Origin: Peptacetobacter sp900539645 | GTDB lineage: Bacteria > Bacillota > Clostridia > Peptostreptococcales > Peptostreptococcaceae | DNA length: 37,788 nucleotides | Reading direction: 5' to 3' | Assembly (NCBI RefSeq): GCF_047807365.1 | Contig: NZ_JBLOUI010000024.1 | Span: 1 to 37,788 of the forward strand | Shown here: in pieces, positions 1-7,061 of the stretch | How the letters are laid out: the number at the start of each line of letters is the position of its first letter | How positions within the stretch are numbered: the first letter of the stretch is position 1 | The notes under the pieces: model-generated | Told to the model about the DNA's origin: nothing | What the model saw: the letters and a program-made list of their open reading frames with translations, nothing else | Database searches by the model: none | Made by a program: the position numbers and the translations under genes

Positions 1-290
1 TTGTTAGGTTTATTTGTTGTGCAATTTTTTAAAATTTTTGAAATCAAGTTTAACCCATCGATTTATTTTTTGTTTCGAGAGTATTTTTTTCATATCAAGT
101 TAACAAAACCCTATTTTAGTTATCATTTTAATTATAGAAATATTTCAAGATATATGCAACAAATTTCAAGAAAAAAGAAGTTTCTAAATACCTTTTATTT
201 AATTTTCATAATTTTAATGAGTATTTTTTTCTTGTTAAATTTTTTTTATATTTTTTTGTAATTTTATTTTTCATTTCAAAAATTTATCTT
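1..290. other. AT-rich stretch with no supported gene
   Basis: Very AT-rich DNA, mostly T-runs on the plus strand. A frame on plus stays open from the left edge to about 261 and ends in a hydrophobic Phe/Ile/Leu-rich segment. It has no start with a ribosome binding site inside the window, no recognisable domain and a composition dominated by T-runs. It could be the tail of a gene that begins outside the window, but I do not support it as a gene. Confidence 0.4.
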
Positions 291-319
291 TTGACAAATT
301 AATGTTTTCGTGATAACAT
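291..319 (+). promoter_or_regulatory. Strong sigma-A-type promoter with extended -10
   Basis: TTGACA at 291-296, a 17-base spacer, and TAACAT at 314-319. A TG dinucleotide one base upstream of the -10 makes an extended -10 element. No open reading frame of note follows on plus before the terminator at 481-502, so the product is probably an RNA. Confidence 0.6.
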
Positions 320-325
320 TAACTT

Positions 326-502
326 GTACAGAGTTAATAAGGACACTGTTTAGAAGTTTTCAATAATTCACTTAATATTTTAAATTTCATTTTTGATTTT
401 ATATTTTTAAAATTTGAATCGTTATATTCTGACAATTAATATGTAAAACAAGCTTTAGGTTCAAAAATAAGCAATAGGAAAATCCTATTGCTCTTTTTTT
501 AC
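326..502 (+). ncRNA. Candidate small non-coding RNA, about 175 nt
   Basis: The stretch runs from the expected start point of the promoter at 291-319 to the hairpin terminator near 502. The only ATG in the last part (440-442) is followed at once by TAA, and no reading frame with a ribosome binding site is visible. The size is in the range of 6S RNA, but I could not lay out a convincing 6S fold, so the family is left open. It runs convergent to the HEPN-domain gene and shares its terminator. The call rests on promoter plus terminator plus absence of coding potential. Confidence 0.4.
473..502. terminator. Bidirectional intrinsic terminator
   Basis: Inverted repeat GCAATAGGA ... TCCTATTGC (about 472-492). 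It is followed on plus by TCTTTTTTT and on minus by TTATTTTT. It can end both the candidate small RNA on plus and the HEPN-domain gene on minus. Confidence 0.75.
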
Positions 503-521
503 TTTTGGATTATATTTTATA

Positions 522-1367
522 TTAATAAAATTTTATTATTTCATTGTTTAGTAGCGTTATCCTCTTAAATAACAGTTCAAATCCTTTTATAAATAATCCC
601 CACATATCTAGAAGATCTTCTATTAGCATTTTTGAATTAATTTGCTTTTCTTTTGGTTTTAAAGATAATGATATATAGTCATCTTTTTCTTCATTCATTC
701 CCTTTTTTAATATTTGAAGTATTTTTTCATCGACTTTTTTATATTCATATGTGCGAAGTGGTATGAATCCTATTCCTGGATTGCTTCTATGTGTAAATGA
801 ATGTCTTATTTCTTCAAAAATATATTTATAACTATCTGGCTTAAAATTTTCACTTAATACTTTTTTTATTAGCGTATATTCATATTCACTTATCCACTCT
901 GGATTATCCAGATTATCTTCATTCATTTTTTTTAATAATCTATTAAAACTTAACTTCTCATAATTTATTTCTATTTCTCTATTAAATAGTTCCATTATTA
1001 AATACGCTAATTTTTCTCTTATTGAATATAAATCATATATAACTAGTTTAAAATATCTTTCTCTTGATGTAATTACATAGGAGGATAATTTTTTGTCTGA
1101 ATAATATATTTTTTCATATGAAAGCAAGTATAATAATTCTTCCACTATAATTCCTATAAAATACTCTATTTCTATAAGCCATTCATTTATATTAGCCGTA
1201 TATTTTCTATTTTTTAAAACCTCATTTGTAGGAACTTCTATAATTCCTAGCTCTTTCGTTTCAAACTCTAAATTTGGTACTTTTTTATTTTTAATATTAT
1301 TTTCCATAATTTCATACACTCTATATTGTATATTAATATAAATTTCTTTATCAAAAATACTATCCAT
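522..1367 (-). CDS. HEPN-domain protein (Cthe_2314-like)
   Basis: A 281-residue, Lys/Glu/Ile/Tyr-rich, mostly helical protein with no signal peptide or membrane segment. Residues 188-193 read RHSFTH, the R-x4-H motif that forms the RNase site in many HEPN proteins. The helix pair around residues 60-130 and 165-195 fits the four-helix HEPN layout and recalls the Cthe_2314-like HEPN family (recognised by eye). HEPN proteins are often metal-independent RNases in toxin-antitoxin or phage-defence settings, but some are inactive or regulatory; the target is unknown here. The start at 1367 has GAGTG six bases upstream. No antitoxin-like MNT partner or other small gene lies beside it. The gene starts 29 bases downstream of the xpt terminator hairpin, so it may depend on read-through from xpt. 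Confidence 0.6.
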   Translation of the reverse strand: MDSIFDKEIYINIQYRVYEIMENNIKNKKVPNLEFETKELGIIEVPTNEVLKNRKYTANINEWLIEIEYFIGIIVEELLYLLSYEKIYYSDKKLSSYVITSRERYFKLVIYDLYSIREKLAYLIMELFNREIEINYEKLSFNRLLKKMNEDNLDNPEWISEYEYTLIKKVLSENFKPDSYKYIFEEIRHSFTHRSNPGIGFIPLRTYEYKKVDEKILQILKKGMNEEKDDYISLSLKPKEKQINSKMLIEDLLDMWGLFIKGFELLFKRITLLNNEIIKFY

Positions 1368-1396
1368 TCTTTACACTCTTTTCTTTTAAAATTTAA

Positions 1397-1424
1397 AAGG
1401 AACCAGGCGATTCTCTGATTCCTT
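1397..1424 (-). terminator. xpt intrinsic terminator
   Basis: On minus, AAGGAATCAG pairs with CTGGTTCCTT over 10 bp (one G-U pair) around an 8-base loop. It is followed by a short T-tract (CCTTTTAAATTTT). It lies between the xpt stop and the HEPN gene start. Confidence 0.7.
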
Positions 1425-1436
1425 AATATATACTAT

Positions 1437-2012
1437 TTAATTGAATTCTATTTCTCCATCTTTTATAGCCTTTACAGAAACAAGAGATTCTATTCTTATT
1501 CCATTTGCTTCTAGTATTGGTCTACCTTCCTGATATGCTTTTTCTATTACTATTCCTACACCTTCTAATACTGCTCCAGCCTGTTCTATAATGTCTTTTA
1601 ATCCCATTACAGCTCCACCTTTAGCTAGAAAATCGTCTATTATTATAACTCTATCTCCTTTATTTAGGTACTGTTTATTTATTCTTACAGAGTATTCTTT
1701 CTGTTTAGTGTATGAATATACTGAAGTTTCATATACATCTGTATCCATATTATTAGACATTGTTTTCTTTGCGAATACAACTGGAACATTATTAAAGTAC
1801 TGAGATGCTATAGATGCTATTGCTATTCCTGAAGCTTCTATTGTAACTATTTTATCTATTTTTTCTATATCTTTAAATCTTTCTGCGAATTCTTTTCCTA
1901 TTTCATTAAGAAGGTTTATATCTAACTGATGATTAAGGAATGCTCCAACCTGTATTATGTCAGTTCCTTTTGCTCCACCTTCATTTAATATTTTATTTTT
2001 TAATAATTCCAT
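1437..2012 (-). CDS. xpt: Xanthine phosphoribosyltransferase
   Basis: Transfers phosphoribose from PRPP to xanthine to make XMP (purine salvage, cytosol). The PRPP-binding loop reads VIIIDDFLAKGGA (residues about 121-133 from the chosen start), and the N-terminus MELLKNKIL is typical of Xpt; 191 residues is the usual length. The start is set at 2012 rather than the in-frame ATG at 2027. The sequence ATGGAGGTAAGAAGTATG shows that the upstream ATG overlaps the GGAGG ribosome binding site, which sits 8 bases before the second ATG. Its divergent neighbour is guaB, whose product also makes XMP, so the pair shares a metabolic node. The leader (about 70 nt) is too short for a purine riboswitch and I see none of its conserved loops. 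Confidence 0.93.
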   Translation of the reverse strand: MELLKNKILNEGGAKGTDIIQVGAFLNHQLDINLLNEIGKEFAERFKDIEKIDKIVTIEASGIAIASIASQYFNNVPVVFAKKTMSNNMDTDVYETSVYSYTKQKEYSVRINKQYLNKGDRVIIIDDFLAKGGAVMGLKDIIEQAGAVLEGVGIVIEKAYQEGRPILEANGIRIESLVSVKAIKDGEIEFN

Positions 2013-2091
2013 ACTTCTTACCTCCATTTTTATAATTTTATATTTTTTTAATATAAATATTTTTTTATCCGTTTAATTTATATAATATTAA

Positions 2092-2120
2092 ATTATATAT
2101 TATTGATAGAAAATCTTCAA
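2092..2120 (-). promoter_or_regulatory. xpt promoter
   Basis: Minus strand: TTGAAG (2115-2120), 17-base spacer, TATAAT (2092-2097). Start of transcription is expected near 2085, giving a leader of about 70 nt before xpt. Confidence 0.7.
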
Positions 2121-2181
2121 TAAATATTATAAATTTATGCGAATATTTTCTTGATTAAAGCAATAATTGTTCTTATAAATA

Positions 2182-2210
2182 TTGACTATTTTTCGTTTTA
2201 ATGTTAAACT
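2182..2210 (+). promoter_or_regulatory. guaB promoter
   Basis: TTGACT (2182-2187), 17-base spacer, TAAACT (2205-2210), with TG one base before the -10. Divergent from the xpt promoter, with about 60 bp between the two -35 boxes. This leaves room for a shared operator; I could not confirm a PurR box. Confidence 0.6.
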
Positions 2211-2246
2211 TTAAAGAAATAATTATTATCTAAATCAATTTATAAA

Positions 2247-2285
2247 AGATACAGCTTTGGTAGTTCCATGCAAGTGTCTTTTTTT
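2247..2285 (+). terminator. Leader terminator/attenuator upstream of guaB
   Basis: AGATAC (2247-2252) pairs with GTGTCT (2274-2279) around inner CTT/AAG and TGG/CCA pairs, followed by seven Ts. It sits about 35 nt downstream of the predicted guaB transcription start and 60 nt before its start codon, so it looks like an attenuator. A weak second promoter (TTGACT at 2284-2289) overlaps its T-run and could bypass it. Confidence 0.5.
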
Positions 2286-2345
2286 GACTTATAACAAAAA
2301 AATATATTTACATTTATAAAAATTATATAAGGAGTGACTTAAGAA

Positions 2346-3848
2346 ATGGCATATTATTTTGAAACACCATCTCATACTTTTAGTGAATACCTACTAGTAC
2401 CAGGATATTCTTCAGCTAATTGTATACCTGCTAATGTTAGTTTAAAAACACCATTAGTAAAATTTAGAAAAGGTGAAGAAGAATCACCAATATCAATGAA
2501 CATACCTATGACTTCTGCTATAATGCAGGCAGTTTCTGATGACAACATGGCAATAGCACTTGCTAAAGAGGGTGGTATATCTTTCATATACGGTTCTCAG
2601 ACTATAGAAAATCAGGCTGCTATGGTAGCTAGAGTTAAATCTTACAAAGCTGGTTTTGTAGAAAGTGATTCTAACCTTACTCCAGACAGCACATTAGCTG
2701 ATATACTTGAATTAAAAGAAAAAACTGGACATTCTACAGTTGCTATAACTGATGATGGAACAGCTCACGGTAAATTATTAGGTATAGTTGCTAGCCGTGA
2801 CTACAGAGTTAGTAGAATGGACTTAGATACAAAAGTATCTGAATTCATGACTCCATTAGATCAGATAGTTTCTGCACCTAAAGATGTTACATTAAAAGAA
2901 GCTAACAACATAATATGGGATAACAAATTAAATTCTCTTCCAGTTGTTGACGATGAAGGAAAATTAGTTTACATAGTATTCAGAAAAGACTACGCTTCTC
3001 ACAAAGAAAATCCCCTTGAATTATTAGATGATTCTAAGAGATATGTTGTTGGTGCTGGTATAAACACTAGAGACTACGCAGAAAGAGTTCCTGCTCTTGT
3101 TGAAGCTGGTGTAGACGTATTATGTATAGACTCTTCTGAAGGTTTCTCTGAATGGCAGAAACTTACAATAGATTGGATAAGAGAACACTACGGTGATACT
3201 GTTAAAGTTGGTGCTGGTAACGTTGTTGACGAAGAAGGATTTAGATTCCTTGCAGAAGCTGGTGCAGACTTCATAAAAATCGGTATCGGTGGTGGTTCTA
3301 TATGTATAACAAGAGAACAGAAAGGTATCGGTAGAGGACAGGCTACTTCAGTTATAGAAGTTGCAGCTGCTAGAGATAAATACTTTGAAGAAACTGGTGT
3401 TTATATACCAATATGTTCAGATGGTGGTATAGTTTACGATCATCATATAACATTAGCACTTGCTATGGGTTCTGACTTCGTTATGCTTGGTAGATACTTC
3501 TCTAGATTCGATGAATCTCCAACAAACAAAGTTAATATAAACGGAAGCTACATGAAGGAATACTGGGGTGAAGGTTCTGCAAGAGCTAGAAACTGGCAGA
3601 GATACGACCTTGGTGGAGATAAAAAACTTTCATTTGAAGAAGGTGTTGACTCATATGTGCCATATGCTGGTTCATTAAAAGACAACGTAAATGCTTCTTT
3701 AGCTAAAGTTAGATCTACTATGTGTAACTGTGGTGCTCTTAGCATACCAGAATTACAGAAAAACGCTAAATTAACTCTAGTTTCTGCTACAAGTATAGTA
3801 GAAGGTGGAGCACACGACGTTTTACTAAAAGACAATAGAAACTTATAA
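2346..3848 (+). CDS. guaB: IMP dehydrogenase, Tritrichomonas-type
   Basis: Oxidises IMP to XMP with NAD+, the committed step to GMP. The TIM barrel is interrupted by two CBS domains (about residues 105-220). The catalytic cysteine is Cys320 in GGGSICITR, where most bacterial enzymes have GSICTTR. The flap carries Arg419-Tyr420 (RARNWQRYD), and Arg383 and Lys311 are present. These match Cys319, Arg418-Tyr419, Arg382 and Lys310 of the Tritrichomonas foetus enzyme as I remember it; the C-terminal third is also very close to that protein. 500 residues, full length. AAGGAG lies 11 bases upstream of the start. All Gln codons I checked are CAG, as in the grd genes, which suggests high expression. 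It is preceded by an attenuator-like hairpin and followed by its own terminator. Confidence 0.95.
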   Translation: MAYYFETPSHTFSEYLLVPGYSSANCIPANVSLKTPLVKFRKGEEESPISMNIPMTSAIMQAVSDDNMAIALAKEGGISFIYGSQTIENQAAMVARVKSYKAGFVESDSNLTPDSTLADILELKEKTGHSTVAITDDGTAHGKLLGIVASRDYRVSRMDLDTKVSEFMTPLDQIVSAPKDVTLKEANNIIWDNKLNSLPVVDDEGKLVYIVFRKDYASHKENPLELLDDSKRYVVGAGINTRDYAERVPALVEAGVDVLCIDSSEGFSEWQKLTIDWIREHYGDTVKVGAGNVVDEEGFRFLAEAGADFIKIGIGGGSICITREQKGIGRGQATSVIEVAAARDKYFEETGVYIPICSDGGIVYDHHITLALAMGSDFVMLGRYFSRFDESPTNKVNINGSYMKEYWGEGSARARNWQRYDLGGDKKLSFEEGVDSYVPYAGSLKDNVNASLAKVRSTMCNCGALSIPELQKNAKLTLVSATSIVEGGAHDVLLKDNRNL

Positions 3849-3874
3849 TATGTAATTGAATATAGAGATAATTT

Positions 3875-3906
3875 AGGAGTAGAGAAATCTACTCCTTTTT
3901 CTTTAC
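3875..3906 (+). terminator. guaB intrinsic terminator
   Basis: AGGAGTAGA gaaa TCTACTCCT hairpin (3875-3896), followed by TTTTTCTTT. Confidence 0.85.
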
Positions 3907-3989
3907 TTTATTTTTCATTACATTTAATTCTTTAGAATAGGGTAATCTTCATATACATATTATCAAAAAATATTCTGTTTAATTGTAAT

Positions 3990-4025
3990 AAAAAAGAGGC
4001 TATCACAGTAATCTGTAATAACCTC
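3990..4025 (-). terminator. Terminator of the grd operon
   Basis: On minus, a 13-bp stem (GAGGTTATTACAG / CTGTGATAGCCTC, with two G-U pairs) closes an ATTA loop and is followed by TTTTTT. It lies about 50 bases past the grdD stop. It is the only clear intrinsic terminator found after the one inside the leader riboswitch. Confidence 0.88.
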
Positions 4026-4072
4026 TTCATAATCCAGTTTTTATCTAAGAATATTATTTTTATTTATCGATA

Positions 4073-5221
4073 TTATGCTATGAAACCAGCTTCTTTAAGA
4101 TGTGCTGCAGCTTCTTCACCTTTAGCTTCATTTACTAAAACTATTGGTCCAGTACATCCCATTCCACTTTCTGCATATATACCTTTTTTCCATAATGTTT
4201 CAACAGCATCATCAAGTTCCATTATATCTACACCAGCTATCTGATGAGTTACAACTTCTTTGTCTGGCATTTTAACTTCTTCAGCTTCACCTTTGTCTTC
4301 TTTTTTAGCGTTAAGAGAAGCTATTATGTTATCTAAGCCAGCTTTTTTAGCGTCTGCATATTCATTTCTTGCAACGTCACTTACATTACCAAGAACAGCT
4401 TCGTATGCATATTTTAATGCATTAGCAACAACAGGAGATCCTGACGCTCTAGAAACTATGAATATTTTTCTATCGTAGTCTTCACCTACACCAGGTCCGT
4501 ATCCGAATCCCTGAGATTCGAAATCTCCACCAGTTGTGAATGAAGAGAATACTTTCATTAATAGGTTTCCTGTTAATGTATCAGTAACCATTACATCTGG
4601 AGTACCTGCAAGAAGGTCATTACCTCTCATTACACATCCTCCGTCAGCTCTCATAGATTCAGCAAATTCTATTCCGTATCCGTTAGACTGTAATTCTTTT
4701 AAGAATTTTTCTACCTGTCTAGCTCCATCAACGTTTAATATACCTACTTTAGGATTTTCTATACCTATTGATTTAGCTGCAGATATTCCGTATACAGCAT
4801 TTCTTATCATTGCTTCTATTCTGTTAGTTGCACTTGTTCCTGTAGTAGTAGCAAGTATCATTTCTTTACCTCTACCTGGAGTAAGTACTCTACCAACTGT
4901 AGAAACACCTATTGGGAAATTATAGTGCATAGTTACACATGCATCTATGTATTTGCTGTCTAGAAGTTCTTCCATTTTTTTATGCATTTCAGATTCTTCG
5001 TTTACTTCAACTATTTCAAGATCAGTATCAACTTTTGGTCCTATTAAAACTATATCAAATAATTTTGATTTAGCTAATTCAGCACCTTTAACTAAGTTTT
5101 CTACACCGTGTTCACTTCCAAGAGTTGTTAAACCTATTCTTACTTTAGGTCCGAAGTCTCCACTTTCTATTGCATTAGCTACTTCTAGGAATACATCTGC
5201 TATTATATTTTTTGATGACAT
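4073..5221 (-). CDS. grdD: Glycine reductase component C, subunit alpha
   Basis: GrdD, with GrdC, takes the carboxymethyl group held on selenoprotein A and releases it as acetyl phosphate. It has a phosphotransacetylase/PlsX-like fold. 382 residues. Cys356 in SGMGCTGPIV corresponds to the catalytic Cys359 known from the family, and Cys95 (DACVTMHYN) to the second conserved cysteine. The region from about residue 300 to 322 is Lys/Glu-rich and looks like a linker before the C-terminal active-site segment. The start follows AGGGGTG, which overlaps the grdC stop region (gap 10 bases), so translation is probably coupled. Last gene of the operon. Confidence 0.95.
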   Translation of the reverse strand: MSSKNIIADVFLEVANAIESGDFGPKVRIGLTTLGSEHGVENLVKGAELAKSKLFDIVLIGPKVDTDLEIVEVNEESEMHKKMEELLDSKYIDACVTMHYNFPIGVSTVGRVLTPGRGKEMILATTTGTSATNRIEAMIRNAVYGISAAKSIGIENPKVGILNVDGARQVEKFLKELQSNGYGIEFAESMRADGGCVMRGNDLLAGTPDVMVTDTLTGNLLMKVFSSFTTGGDFESQGFGYGPGVGEDYDRKIFIVSRASGSPVVANALKYAYEAVLGNVSDVARNEYADAKKAGLDNIIASLNAKKEDKGEAEEVKMPDKEVVTHQIAGVDIMELDDAVETLWKKGIYAESGMGCTGPIVLVNEAKGEEAAAHLKEAGFIA

Positions 5222-5231
5222 AATTTCACCC

Positions 5232-6764
5232 CTATTCCTGCACCATATCTAATGCCATTTTTTTCATTGTTTCAGCTATTATTTTTTTGATTTCATCTTT
5301 AGAAACACCAGCTGCTTCTTCTTCTACACCGTTATTTCTTTCAACAACTACAGATACACCGTCGAATAAGTTAGTCATTCTTCCTAAGAATAAACTTCCT
5401 TTACCAACTATCATAGCTCTGTTTTTGTCACCAGTTGTTAAGTCATCTATCATAAATCCTATGTAAGGAACTCCTGATGGTATATGACCCTGAGTTGGAG
5501 CCCAACCTGGTAAACCGTGTCCAGCTATAAAGTTTTTAAGTTCTTTCTTTTCTAAGTCTCCACGTTTAACAGCAAGAGCACCTATCATTTTGTAGTTTGC
5601 TTCTGGTACGTTACCTGCACCAGCTGGTTTTGTTATATCTGGGTTCTGCATTTCTACAGAGAATACATCAACATCAGTTATTTTTAAGTTACCTTTATCT
5701 AATCCTTCTGCTATTAAAGCACCCATAACAGCCTGAGGAGCTGATCCTGTAGCAACAGTATGGTTACCAACTAAGTCAGTTCTTATAACTGGGCTAACAC
5801 CGTCATTTTCAGATACTAGTACTGCAAATCCTCCAACAACGTCTTCTAATACTGGAAGACCTTTTTTAACATGGTCTTTAGCATTCATACCTAATTTAGC
5901 AGTTGCTCCACCAGCTACTACCATTACATTTTTGTATATTCCAGCTTTTACAAGAGCTGCTGCATGTATTAATGCATGAGTAGGTCCTGCACAGAATCCT
6001 CTTGTATCTGATCCTGTTGCATTCTGTATTCCAGCTATTTCAGCTATAGATTTTGCGAAGTTTCCTCCACCTCTCTGGTTTATATCTCCACAAGCTTCTT
6101 CAGAACATTCTATAACGTATCCTATTTCATTTCTATCTACTGAAGAATGTCTTAACATATGTAAAGCTGCTAACACACCTGATGCTTTAACAACTAAGTT
6201 TTCGAACATTGTATGAGCATTTAAGTTAACGTCAACATCATGAGCTGCTCTAACATAACCAACCATTTTACCTTCATGCATTAAAACTTCTGCTGCATGA
6301 GAAGCTATTAATTCTTCTGCATTTGATATATCACAAGCTTTTAATTTATCCATAAATGGTGCTAATTCTGGGTAGTTAGCTTCTATTTTAGGTTTTACTT
6401 CTGAAACGAATTCTTCTGATAATTCAACTAAGTCGAATACGTCACATATCTGCATTAAAGCTATAAATTCGTCCTGAGGCATTATTTCACCCATTTTACC
6501 TTCTCTTGTTCCTTCAACTTTTGTTTCACACCAAGGTAAAGGCATATCATTTAATTCTTCTGGTCTATGGTTTCCTATGTAAACCTGGTTTGGCATATAG
6601 TTAACTACATCTTCGTAGCTTCTTATATGGCTTCCTACTTCTTTTAGGAAATCAGAATCTGGATTTGTAGCTCTTTCTACTACACATGTACTACCATTCT
6701 GTACTATCATATCTGGTGTATGAACTAGTACATATCCTGCACTTTTAAATACTGGAAAAGTCAT
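5232..6764 (-). CDS. grdC: Glycine reductase component C, subunit beta
   Basis: Partner of GrdD in component C, forming acetyl phosphate from the Se-carboxymethyl group on GrdA. 510 residues; the centre resembles a FabH-like condensing enzyme fold, with a cysteine in SDTRGFCAGPTHALIHAA and a His-containing HGLPGWAPTQGH segment near residue 440. The ribosome binding site GGGGGTG lies in an unusually GC-rich spot (CGCGGGGGTGCCG) within very AT-rich spacer DNA. A 297-base spacer with two hairpins separates it from grdB, longer than other gaps in the operon. A separate internal promoter there is possible but not clear. Confidence 0.95.
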   Translation of the reverse strand: MTFPVFKSAGYVLVHTPDMIVQNGSTCVVERATNPDSDFLKEVGSHIRSYEDVVNYMPNQVYIGNHRPEELNDMPLPWCETKVEGTREGKMGEIMPQDEFIALMQICDVFDLVELSEEFVSEVKPKIEANYPELAPFMDKLKACDISNAEELIASHAAEVLMHEGKMVGYVRAAHDVDVNLNAHTMFENLVVKASGVLAALHMLRHSSVDRNEIGYVIECSEEACGDINQRGGGNFAKSIAEIAGIQNATGSDTRGFCAGPTHALIHAAALVKAGIYKNVMVVAGGATAKLGMNAKDHVKKGLPVLEDVVGGFAVLVSENDGVSPVIRTDLVGNHTVATGSAPQAVMGALIAEGLDKGNLKITDVDVFSVEMQNPDITKPAGAGNVPEANYKMIGALAVKRGDLEKKELKNFIAGHGLPGWAPTQGHIPSGVPYIGFMIDDLTTGDKNRAMIVGKGSLFLGRMTNLFDGVSVVVERNNGVEEEAAGVSKDEIKKIIAETMKKMALDMVQE

Positions 6765-6848
6765 TTTTCGGCACCCCCGCGATTTTATTGTTTGTTTATG
6801 ATAAAAATTTTATTTATAATTAATAAAATTAATTATTTTCAAAATCAT

Positions 6849-6870
6849 TAAAGCAAATTTTTTTGCTTTA
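6849..6870 (-). repeat. Perfect hairpin in the grdB-grdC spacer (distal)
   Basis: TAAAGCAAA and TTTGCTTTA form a 9-bp perfect inverted repeat around a 4-base loop. It is not followed by a T-run on minus, so it is not a standard terminator. Confidence 0.5.
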
Positions 6871-6994
6871 TTCTAAGATAACTTCAAATAATTTTATCTC
6901 TAGATCTAATACATTTTATAATATGTAAATCATAATCATATATAAATAATTTAAAAATAAAAAAATCTTAATATAATTCTCTTAATATTATTAT

Positions 6995-7030
6995 AGATTC
7001 CGCAGATGCCCGAAAGCATCCACGAAATCT
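6995..7030 (-). promoter_or_regulatory. 15-bp RNA hairpin just after grdB
   Basis: On minus, two 15-base arms beginning AGATTTCGTG and ending GCGGAATCT pair throughout, with several G-U pairs, around a TTTCGG loop. It starts 32 bases past the grdB stop. No T-run follows (ATAATAATATT), so it is not a classical terminator. An RNA-processing or 3'-end stabilising element is the simplest reading. It stands out as GC-richer than its surroundings. Confidence 0.55.
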
Positions 7031-7061
7031 ATTGTTTCAAAGTATTATTAGCTTTTATAGA

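Noticed and set aside
1..261. 86-codon open frame on plus at the left edge
   Set aside because: Composition is driven by T-runs, with no ribosome binding site or domain; it could be a gene tail from outside the window but cannot be supported.
522..1367. Type II toxin-antitoxin HEPN/MNT pair
   Set aside because: No nucleotidyltransferase or other small antitoxin gene lies beside the HEPN gene.
2139..2195. PurR box pair (GCGAATATT and ATTTTTCG) between xpt and guaB
   Set aside because: Each is only a partial match and the spacing is larger than for known paired PurBoxes.
2013..2345. Purine riboswitch upstream of xpt or guaB
   Set aside because: Neither leader shows the conserved purine aptamer loops; the guaB leader has room only for a short hairpin.
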